From: a virus
Length of the DNA stretch: 26,897 nucleotides
IMG/VR virus record: IMGVR_UViG_3300029448_000051
Span: 1 to 26,897 of that record
Strand: one strand, 5' to 3'
Numbering within the stretch: position 1 is the first letter of the stretch; every line of letters begins with the position of its first letter. The notes under the pieces are model-generated. The model searched no databases and was not told the origin of the DNA. It saw nothing but the letters and a program-made list of their open reading frames with translations. Made by a program: the position numbers and the translations under genes. Shown one piece after another: positions 1-6,317 of this stretch.

Positions 1-111
1 GAAATGTTCTAAATGGATGTAAGTAATAAACTGAGCTTATTGTTACTCTTATGGATTTTAGACAAAGTAATTATGTTAATTATGTTATGTTTAGTCAAAT
101 AATGGAGATAA
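1..111. other. Non-coding leader upstream of the first gene
   Basis: All three forward frames are closed by stops within the first 26 bases, so at most a few codons of an upstream gene could be present. The stretch is very AT-rich and contains two overlapping copies of taattatgtt (68-77 and 77-86). A weak promoter-like pair, TAGACA (59-64) and TATGTT (81-86) with 16 bases between, precedes the first gene. AT-rich DNA gives such pairs by chance, so I do not call a promoter. GGAG at 104-107 is the probable ribosome site for the gene at 112. Confidence 0.4.
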
Positions 112-474
112 ATGGAACAAGAAGTTATAGAAAATTTGATAGGTCAATACGGCTGGATGGCTGTAATAGGCTTCTTTTTCCTAATAGGACGTAACACAAT
201 TGAGTCTCTTATAGAGGCTATTAAAGTTTTTGCTGGTGATGATTTAAATACTGATGATGTTATAATTTTTGATAGTAGACCAGCAAGAGTAGTAAGAGTA
301 GGATTTTGGAAAACAATATTATTTGTTTACGAAGTAGGTTGCAGTAACGGAAAAGCATATGTAAAAGGTGGAAATAAGGTAGCTATACAAAATGATAAAC
401 TAAAAGATCATATGATAGAAAAACCGCTTCCAATGTTAGACTTAAAGAAGTGGGATAATTGCGAAGATGATTGA
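112..474 (+). CDS. Small membrane protein with MscS-like beta domain
   Basis: A 120-aa protein. Residues 13-26 (GWMAVIGFFFLIG) form one hydrophobic membrane segment. Residues 28-41 look like a short amphipathic helix, followed by a soluble part (about 43-105). This part reads like the beta domain after TM3 of MscS mechanosensitive channels: an acidic GDD (42-44), a strand with D49-D54, a short RPARVVRVG (56-64) before an aromatic/T segment, a glycine pair (86-87), then VAIQNDKL (90-97), comparable to the MscS 'IPNxxL' element. It is far shorter than MscS (about 286 aa) and has only one visible TM helix, so it would be a minimal domain, not a normal channel. The start is supported by GGAG at 104-107. 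The MscS comparison is by eye and tentative. The gene overlaps the next by 8 bases and leads a group of small membrane-protein genes. Confidence 0.6.
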   Translation: MEQEVIENLIGQYGWMAVIGFFFLIGRNTIESLIEAIKVFAGDDLNTDDVIIFDSRPARVVRVGFWKTILFVYEVGCSNGKAYVKGGNKVAIQNDKLKDHMIEKPLPMLDLKKWDNCEDD

Positions 475-562
475 GTTTATTATACAGTTAGGACATTTTT
501 TACTAGGATTTATAATAACATTTTTTGGAGGATTATATATAATGGGGTATTTAGATGAATGA
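467..562 (+). CDS. 31-aa single-span membrane peptide
   Basis: A short gene embedded between two neighbours, sharing 8 bases with the end of the upstream gene (467-474) and 8 with the start of the downstream one (555-562). The product is almost entirely hydrophobic: residues 4-28 include FIIQLGHFLLGFIITFFGG and end in the acidic tail LDE. This fits one membrane-spanning helix. It lies in a cluster with a membrane protein upstream and a holin-like peptide downstream, which suggests envelope permeabilisation or a virion membrane function. No family is recognised. Support is the tight overlap arrangement and the composition. There is no strong SD, so expression probably depends on coupling to the upstream gene. 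Confidence 0.5.
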   Translation: MIEFIIQLGHFLLGFIITFFGGLYIMGYLDE

Positions 563-734
563 TACATTAAAGATTTTAGGCAATAACCCTGAAATAGGAA
601 TTACGACAACAATTGGAACAGGGTTAATACAATGTCTAAATGTATTAAATCCAATACTAACATTAGTATCTTTGATAATAGGTATTTCAATAGGTGCTTT
701 AACATTATACAAATTAATAAAAGGAGGTAAATAG
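555..734 (+). CDS. 59-aa holin-like membrane protein
   Basis: The product is a 59-aa peptide with a polar, glycine/threonine-rich N-terminal half (residues 1-26). A strongly hydrophobic helix of about 19 residues follows (34-52, LTLVSLIIGISIGALTL), ending in a positive tail KLIKGGK. Small size, a single or paired TM and a lysine tail match phage holin-type peptides, but many short virion membrane peptides look alike, so the role is inferred. Start ATG 555 overlaps the upstream stop. The stop TAG (732-734) shares its last base with the GTG start of the next gene, and the SD of that gene (AAGGAGG, 721-727) lies inside this coding region. Both features show coupled translation. Confidence 0.55.
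   Translation: MNDTLKILGNNPEIGITTTIGTGLIQCLNVLNPILTLVSLIIGISIGALTLYKLIKGGK
721..727 (+). promoter_or_regulatory. Ribosome binding site that sets a GTG start
   Basis: AAGGAGG lies inside the last codons of the upstream gene, six bases before GTG 734-736. The next in-frame ATG (codon 4, 743-745) is too distant for this SD, and the paralogue at 1226 also begins M-A-T, so GTG is chosen as the start. Confidence 0.75.
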
Positions 735-1207
735 TGGCTACAATGACAGTAAGTATTAAAGAAGCTGTAACCATTAATGGTAAAGACCAAGGTGGAACTT
801 ATGCTGGTTTTACTACAACAATAACACAAGTAGAAAAAAGACTGCTTAATGCTACAACTACAGAAGTAACATTGTATGAAACTGCTGCGGCACAAAATGA
901 TGCAGAGGACCAAGCATATGGAGGAGCTGCTTGGGATCATGATTCAGTAAAGTATGTAAGAATAAGTAATTTAGCAGGTAGTAGTAATTTTATATACATT
1001 ATTGTTCAAAACAGTGCTAGTGATGAAGCAGTTTTTAAAATTTACGGAACAGAATCATTATTGCTATATAGGCATACAGGAACATTTGAAGCTGTAGCAG
1101 GTGCAGCAACTGCAAGTAATGTAGCTGATATTCAAAAAGTAAGTATACAAGCTGATACATCTACACAAGCAGTTGAATTATTTCTTGCTAGTAATGATGC
1201 AGCATAA
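734..1207 (+). CDS. Phage structural protein, paralogue A (decoration/minor capsid type)
   Basis: A 157-aa Ala/Thr/Ser-rich acidic protein predicted to be mostly beta strand. The N-terminus (xVSIKEAVTINGKDQGGTYxxF) matches that of the next gene almost residue for residue. Both then share TQV (about 30-33), a TEVxLYxTA block, a xSxKYVRIxN block near the middle (about 73-82), an ExxLL element, and a C-terminal ELFLAS/EVFIAS end. Short proteins with this NGKD opening recur among virion genes of marine phages. A capsid-surface decoration or head-tail role is plausible but is inferred from position and composition. It starts with GTG, fixed by the SD at 721-727. Confidence 0.65.
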   Translation: MATMTVSIKEAVTINGKDQGGTYAGFTTTITQVEKRLLNATTTEVTLYETAAAQNDAEDQAYGGAAWDHDSVKYVRISNLAGSSNFIYIIVQNSASDEAVFKIYGTESLLLYRHTGTFEAVAGAATASNVADIQKVSIQADTSTQAVELFLASNDAA

Positions 1208-1225
1208 TTAAAGGAGAATAGATAA

Positions 1226-1693
1226 ATGGCAACATTAAATGTGACTATAACAGAGTCATGTACATTAAACGGTAAAGATCAAGGTGGAACATATAGTAGT
1301 TTTAGCAATGCAAGTATTACACAAGTTACTAAAAAAATAGTTAAATGTTTACAAAATACAGAAGTAGCGTTATATAAAACTGCAGATGGATTAGCTGATG
1401 CAACTGGAGCTGCTACATACAAAGAAGGTTCTATAAAGTATGTAAGAATAACTAATAACGCATCTAGCAATTATGTTTTGTTAATGCTAAAAAACATTGC
1501 TAATGAAGAAGTGTATTATAAATTAGGAGCAAAAGAATCATTTTTATTACACTCACATGATGGAGCTTTAGCTGTTGGTGGTGATACTGATGACCCAGCT
1601 GTTGATGCTAATGATGATGATATAGAACTTGTAGTAGCAGAAGCTAAAGATGGTGCATCTGAGCTTGAAGTATTTATAGCAAGTATAGATTAA
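1226..1693 (+). CDS. Phage structural protein, paralogue B
   Basis: A 155-aa protein and tandem paralogue of the preceding gene: both have NGKDQGGTY at residues 14-22, TQV, TEVxLYxTA, SxKYVRIxN and ExFLLxxxxG. The C-terminal quarter is more acidic than in copy A, with a run of Asp from about residue 122 to 134. The arrangement indicates duplication followed by divergence, giving two related virion subunits or two surface variants. SD AAAGGAG (1210-1216) lies nine bases before the ATG, and the gene has its own short intergenic space, so it can be translated independently. A structural role is inferred from family type and location. Confidence 0.65.
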   Translation: MATLNVTITESCTLNGKDQGGTYSSFSNASITQVTKKIVKCLQNTEVALYKTADGLADATGAATYKEGSIKYVRITNNASSNYVLLMLKNIANEEVYYKLGAKESFLLHSHDGALAVGGDTDDPAVDANDDDIELVVAEAKDGASELEVFIASID

Positions 1694-1722
1694 AATTAAC
1701 ACTAAATAAAAAAGGAGAAACA

Positions 1723-1857
1723 ATGCCATACGGAAAAGGTACATATGGAAGTAAAGTAGGAAGGCCTTCTAAAAAGTCTAAAATGATGGGCAAGAAAAAG
1801 GCTATGAAAAAGAAACCAGGTTATAACATTACACGTAACATAGGTGGCGGTTATTAA
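1723..1857 (+). CDS. 44-aa highly basic Gly/Lys peptide
   Basis: Begins MPYGKGTYGSKVGRPSKK and continues through KKKAMKKK to a glycine-rich end GGGY. About a third of the residues are Lys or Arg and none is acidic, so it should bind nucleic acid or an acidic protein surface. SD AAAGGAG (1711-1717) is placed five bases before the ATG, and the stop overlaps the next start (TAATG), so it is very probably translated. Similar tiny MPYGKGTYG-type peptides occur near structural genes of marine phages. Possible roles are a packaged DNA-condensing peptide or a capsid cement peptide. No function is established. Confidence 0.6.
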   Translation: MPYGKGTYGSKVGRPSKKSKMMGKKKAMKKKPGYNITRNIGGGY

Positions 1858-2051
1858 TGATTGGTCAAAAATTAATAGTAAATATGATTATTAAGCAAGT
1901 AATAAAAGCAATCAAAAAAGCGTCTGATAAAGAAATAGCAAGTGATCATGAAAAGAGAATTGTCAAGTTAGAAAAAGATTCACATCCACCACAAGAATAT
2001 GTCTGTTGTAAAGACTGTGGTTGTAGAATATCAAAAACAAACAATAAATAA
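1857..2051 (+). CDS. 64-aa peptide with C-terminal CCxxCxC cluster
   Basis: The start overlaps the preceding stop (TAATG at 1855-1859). Residues 1-21 form an amphipathic, lysine-rich helix (IIKQVIKAIKK). A charged helix/coiled-coil piece follows (22-41), then an LEKDSHPPQEY linker, then four cysteines at 50, 51, 54 and 56 (CCKDCGC). That is half of a zinc ribbon, so metal binding would need dimerisation or an extra ligand such as H31 or H43. Small proteins ending LEKDSHPP...CxxC are seen in marine phage structural cassettes, usually unnamed. The function is unknown. Confidence 0.6.
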   Translation: MIGQKLIVNMIIKQVIKAIKKASDKEIASDHEKRIVKLEKDSHPPQEYVCCKDCGCRISKTNNK

Positions 2052-2062
2052 AGGAGAACACA

Positions 2063-2212
2063 ATGATGTCATTTATTACAAGTAATTGGGAGTATGTATT
2101 ACTAGCTCTATACGTAATAGAAAAAGTAGTAAAACTTAGTCCCTCTAAAAAAGACGATGTAATATGGGATATGGTTTTAAAGCCAATTGTTGACAAAATA
2201 AAATCTAAATAG
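2063..2212 (+). CDS. 49-aa membrane-associated peptide
   Basis: The product is 49 aa. An N-terminal hydrophobic helix (about 10-23, YVLLALYVIEKVV) follows FITSNWE. Then come KLSPSKKDD and an amphipathic tail ending PIVDKIKSK. This 'NWEYVL...EKVVKLSPxKxDD' pattern is a recurring type of small phage membrane protein near structural or lysis genes. A holin or virion membrane role is possible but unproven. SD AAGGAG (2051-2056) supports ATG 2063, although ATG 2066 is also possible. The stop TAG overlaps the SD of the next gene (AGGAGG, 2211-2216). Confidence 0.6.
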   Translation: MMSFITSNWEYVLLALYVIEKVVKLSPSKKDDVIWDMVLKPIVDKIKSK

Positions 2213-2220
2213 GAGGACTA

Positions 2221-2349
2221 ATGTCTTTAGTAAAGAATATAAATAAAAGAAAGAAAGCAGGCACTAGTCGTTCTAAAAAAAACACAACTATTTCCAAAAC
2301 AGCTTATGCTAATATGAAGCGTAATTGGGGAAAGAAGAAGAAGAAATAA
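2221..2349 (+). CDS. 42-aa highly basic Lys-rich peptide
   Basis: Begins MSLVKNINKRKKAGTSRSKK and ends in a run of six lysines after the single Trp (W36) and G37. It has no acidic residue. It is a second tiny polycation in the cassette, not obviously homologous to the one at 1723. SD AGGAGG (2211-2216) lies four bases before the ATG. The stop overlaps the start of the large tail gene (TAATG, 2347-2351), and the lysine-coding AAGAAG run doubles as a purine-rich leader for that gene. Nucleic-acid binding or virion packing is inferred from composition only. Confidence 0.6.
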   Translation: MSLVKNINKRKKAGTSRSKKNTTISKTAYANMKRNWGKKKKK

Positions 2350-5300
2350 TGCCAAAAAAGACATGGAATATTAAATCTTTTGCAAAGGGAATGAACTTTA
2401 AAAACACTAGCAAAGATATAGAGCCAGAAGGCTTTGAATTCTCTAACAACTATATATCTTTTAGTGAAGGTAGTATATCTACTGAAGGTTTATTTGATAA
2501 TGTTCCAGGTCTAAGTCACGATGTTGGTTGTTTTCAAGAGAACTTATCTTTTCAGGGGACATCAAACTTATATAAAGTGTTCCCTGAAATGGGGTTTAGA
2601 AGATTTGGAAGAGCTCAATATGCATCTAGTGGTACTAAGTGGAAAGAAGAAGGAAGTACAAATGATGATTTTACAGTAGCTCATGGATTAGATGTAGGTT
2701 TGAAAATTGTTATTATATCTTCAGGAGATCATATTGTTTCAGATAGTGGAAGTAGAAATGCTAGTCTAATTAGCACAACAGGAGTTGTAAGTAATGTTAT
2801 TGATTATAATGAATTTCAAATAGCAGAGTTAGGAGTAACACCTGATGATGGAGATGAAATATTTTATGCTATATTTTCAGACTATGATACTGATTTATAT
2901 TTAAATAGCAATCCTAGTGTTTCTATGAATGAAAACAAATTTTTATTTAGAGGAAGTCAAGGGAAATTTGGTATATATAACATAGGGCAATACAAAGGTT
3001 GGTTTGGTAGAACTATTGATAGTAATGTTAATGCATTTGGAAATGATAGTTGGTTTTTTGATTCACGCTATTTGTGGGATACTCAACAACATTCAAGATA
3101 TGGTTTAGAATCAGAGATTTCAAGCACATTAATAAATGATGCATTTTATGAAGGAAATGTTTTTAGATTATCTTTAGAAAGCCCTAATCAGTATTATGGG
3201 GGGAGATGTAAAAGGCCAGTAGGTTTATATGGAATAGATAGAAGACAGCATAGATTTTCAGAAGGAGAATCTGTAATTTTTAAAGGATGGTATCCATTAC
3301 GTTCACATTGCTTAGCTCCTCACGAATATCATAGATTAGATGATTTAACTACTGAAGATACAAGTGGCAATACAGATTCATCTAACGATTTAACATTTTA
3401 CAAAGGCGGTGGTACTATTGCGGTAGATGCTAATGCTGGAACTACAGATTTATTAGCAACTGCTGCTGGAGACCCTACAGGTCCTGCAGGTTATAATTAT
3501 CCTGCATCTGGTCCTCTTGTTAATCAGGTTGCCATGTCTATTGCTCATGGAGAAGGAACTTCTTTAGATGCTCCAGGAGATTGGCAGTTTACTACAGGAA
3601 GTGTACATGAAAAATTAAAATTTGGAATATCTTTTATATATGATACTATTCAAGATGAATTTGGATTAGAGTCATCTATATCTCCAATTACAAACACTGA
3701 TGGAAGTGATGGTTGGGTAAGTATGTCTGGAGATAGTCCAACTGTAGATAAGGCTTTAATATTGTGGTATTCTTTTTATAGAGGTGAAAATAATTTTATC
3801 GATAATCAAAATATGATGTTTGCAGATTCCTTAGAGTCTGGAGTAGCATCTCCAGCAGTTTCTAGTATTGGAGAATTTAGAGGTTCTGGAATGAACAATG
3901 GTTATTCTAATAGTAAATGTTGGAATCCTCGAATTGTAGGAGCTAGAATATATCTAATGGGAGATTTATCAGGTAAAGATGCAGATGGTTACAATGAATT
4001 TCAAGAGCCTTTATTTTTAGCTAAAATTGATTTTGGTGCTAATAAATATGGTCAATCACATGACAATATTCAATCTTCAGCTTGGACTAACAATAGCAAT
4101 AACGCTACAGGCGTATGGGGACAACAAATAGTTATTCCTGGTGTTCCTGTATTAACATATAAACTAATGAATGGCTATGATTATGATGATAGTATACATT
4201 CTTGGTATAAAACATCAGCTATTGTAAATAGAAAATTATATGCAGGTAATGTATCTTATTTTGATACAACAGAAGTAGATTGGGAAAAAAGAAAGCCAGT
4301 TAATAAACCTGATAGAATTTTAGTATCACCTACTAATAAGTTTGATATTTTACCATCTAAAAACTATCTAGACGTTATGATAGGCGATGGTCAAGATATT
4401 GTCAAGCTTCAAGCATTTAATTCTGAATTATTAGTTTATAAAAATGATGATATGTTTATTATTAATTGTGAAGGTGAGTATGAAATATTAGGGTCTACAA
4501 ATTACAATATGGGTGTTAGTGACTCAATGAAAGTTACTAAAACACCTAATGCTATATATTGGATAAATGAAAGCGGAGTATGGGGATATGATGGAGAAAA
4601 TGCTATCTCAAATATTATTCAAGAGACAATGGACAGTCAACAATGGTCTAAAGAAATATACAGTGAATCTAGTTTTATAGAGTATGAACCTAAGCTATCA
4701 ATGTTATTTATATTTACACGCTACCAAGGAGAAAACTATAGTAGTTCAATGAATCCTAGTAATATATTATGCATTAGCACTACAAACGGTTCTATTTTCT
4801 TTAAAGGAGAATTAGCTATTAATAATTTAAATGCTATACCGTCTGGTTGTATAGTAGCTGATAATAGTTTATATACAGCAGTATCTAGTGGTGTTAATGC
4901 TAATCAAGGATTATTAAATGTTTCTAATGTTACATCTCATGCTATTCCTGTTAGACAGTCTGGTATATGGGAATTTACTCTAGATATAGCAGGAGCTAAT
5001 GATTATCAGTTTGTTGGAAATGAGTATAAAAGACTTATAGTTAGATATAGATCTAGCGAAGTTTCTGAAGCTGATAATTGGGATGCTGTTAATAGTAATG
5101 ATTTTGCAGTTCCTAATATAAGTGATCCATCAGTTACTACGATAGAAGAAATTCAAAATTTAATTAACATACAGTTAGACCATTTTAATACTAGTGTTAA
5201 TAATTCGGTGTCTACTGACACTCATCCACTCGGTTCTACTCCTGAATATGCAGATATATATGAATGGAACTTAGATGCGTCTATTGTAGATAATGGTCTA

Positions 5301-6317
5301 GGTGGTTGGTTAGTTACTTATTATTTATATTTAACAGCTAAAGTTTTAGGAGCTACTAATAATTTAACCGATACAGGTTCTGGTGCAGCACTATTAGCAG
5401 CTAATGCTACAAATAGTGTATGGGGTGATACTGCTGTAGCTTTTTCTTCTACTTCTGACCCAGCAAATTGCAGAGTATCTGCTGCTAATACGTCATCTTT
5501 TCAACAAATTCAACATATAGATGGAGCTGATGTTACTAATGGAGTATGGAACATATTTATCAATAGAAATAATAGTACGCATACAGGAGAAGCTTTTGCA
5601 TTAAGAGCTAGATTAAACGATACTGATACTGCTACTTCTGAAATAGATGAAACTAGTTTTTATTATACTACTAGTGCTGATGGAAGCGGTAATGATGCAG
5701 TTAATAGTACTAGAGCTACAACAGGATTTAGAGATGCATTAGCATCAGATGAATTTTGGAGTACATATTTTACAATAGGAGCAATTACTACTGGTGATCA
5801 AACTGCTGTTACTGGATTAGCCGCTGTAGGTAGTGATCATTATCAATACTTTACTATAACAGCTAAAGGAGATAGTTTTCCTACTTCTAATTTTGAATTA
5901 ACATTTATTGAATCTTCAGATACTGGAGGCAAGCTATATAAATTTAATCCTCAAGCAAAACATCAAACTCAAAATCAATTAATTACTAAAACTATAGATT
6001 TTGGTCAACCAGGGGTTAGAAAAAAAGTATATAAGGCATATGTTAGCTATAAAACTGGAGCTGTTCCAGCAGATAACATTACAGTAGAATATATGATTAA
6101 TGGAAATGGAACCTGGAATACTGCAGTCTTAAAAAACGGAAACAATGAAACAGTAAGTATTGTACCAGCTTCTACTGAATGGAGTAGGTTTACAATAGAA
6201 GAAAATACTACTACAAGAACAAATAGCATATATTCTATACAATATAAAATCAATGGTTCTAGTTATGTAGAAATTGATGATATGAGTATCATATACAGAG
6301 AAAAACCTGCAAGATAA
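2349..6317 (+). CDS. Tail nozzle/muzzle-type beta-propeller protein (T7 gp12-like) with large insertion
   Basis: A 1322-aa protein. Start ATG 2349 overlaps the previous stop; an upstream in-frame TTG (2325) would lie inside the lysine-rich gene and is rejected. Residues 656-757 show propeller-blade character (KLQAFNSELLVYKNDDMFII, then GSTNYNMGVS, IYWINESGVWGYDG), typical of T7 gp12-like tail tubular proteins B and crAss-phage 'muzzle' proteins. A later blade begins SLYTAVSSG (near nt 4870) and appears to resume at GGKLYKFNP (residue 1193). The C-terminal module (about 1210-1322) has TKTIDFGQPGVRKKVYKAYV and ends with IDDMSIIYR, a common finish for these proteins. Between the blade parts lies about 320 aa of Ser/Thr/Asn/Asp-rich beta sequence. 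T7 gp12 is about 790 aa, so this one is greatly enlarged. The role inferred is closure of the tail end and attachment of fibres. Confidence 0.7.
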   Translation: MPKKTWNIKSFAKGMNFKNTSKDIEPEGFEFSNNYISFSEGSISTEGLFDNVPGLSHDVGCFQENLSFQGTSNLYKVFPEMGFRRFGRAQYASSGTKWKEEGSTNDDFTVAHGLDVGLKIVIISSGDHIVSDSGSRNASLISTTGVVSNVIDYNEFQIAELGVTPDDGDEIFYAIFSDYDTDLYLNSNPSVSMNENKFLFRGSQGKFGIYNIGQYKGWFGRTIDSNVNAFGNDSWFFDSRYLWDTQQHSRYGLESEISSTLINDAFYEGNVFRLSLESPNQYYGGRCKRPVGLYGIDRRQHRFSEGESVIFKGWYPLRSHCLAPHEYHRLDDLTTEDTSGNTDSSNDLTFYKGGGTIAVDANAGTTDLLATAAGDPTGPAGYNYPASGPLVNQVAMSIAHGEGTSLDAPGDWQFTTGSVHEKLKFGISFIYDTIQDEFGLESSISPITNTDGSDGWVSMSGDSPTVDKALILWYSFYRGENNFIDNQNMMFADSLESGVASPAVSSIGEFRGSGMNNGYSNSKCWNPRIVGARIYLMGDLSGKDADGYNEFQEPLFLAKIDFGANKYGQSHDNIQSSAWTNNSNNATGVWGQQIVIPGVPVLTYKLMNGYDYDDSIHSWYKTSAIVNRKLYAGNVSYFDTTEVDWEKRKPVNKPDRILVSPTNKFDILPSKNYLDVMIGDGQDIVKLQAFNSELLVYKNDDMFIINCEGEYEILGSTNYNMGVSDSMKVTKTPNAIYWINESGVWGYDGENAISNIIQETMDSQQWSKEIYSESSFIEYEPKLSMLFIFTRYQGENYSSSMNPSNILCISTTNGSIFFKGELAINNLNAIPSGCIVADNSLYTAVSSGVNANQGLLNVSNVTSHAIPVRQSGIWEFTLDIAGANDYQFVGNEYKRLIVRYRSSEVSEADNWDAVNSNDFAVPNISDPSVTTIEEIQNLINIQLDHFNTSVNNSVSTDTHPLGSTPEYADIYEWNLDASIVDNGLGGWLVTYYLYLTAKVLGATNNLTDTGSGAALLAANATNSVWGDTAVAFSSTSDPANCRVSAANTSSFQQIQHIDGADVTNGVWNIFINRNNSTHTGEAFALRARLNDTDTATSEIDETSFYYTTSADGSGNDAVNSTRATTGFRDALASDEFWSTYFTIGAITTGDQTAVTGLAAVGSDHYQYFTITAKGDSFPTSNFELTFIESSDTGGKLYKFNPQAKHQTQNQLITKTIDFGQPGVRKKVYKAYVSYKTGAVPADNITVEYMINGNGTWNTAVLKNGNNETVSIVPASTEWSRFTIEENTTTRTNSIYSIQYKINGSSYVEIDDMSIIYREKPAR

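Noticed and set aside
51-197. Short frame starting at ATG 51
   Set aside because: It overlaps most of the membrane-protein gene in another frame, has no SD and shows no coherent composition.
2325-2348. TTG start eight codons upstream for the nozzle protein
   Set aside because: It would overlap the Lys-rich gene by 25 bases, while ATG 2349 forms the same TAATG junction seen at seven other places.
467-2349. Stop-codon reassignment (TAG or TGA read through), as in some crAss-like phages
   Set aside because: TGA (474, 562) and TAG (734, 2212) end genes immediately before or overlapping well-placed starts, and the giant genes have no in-frame TAG or TGA.
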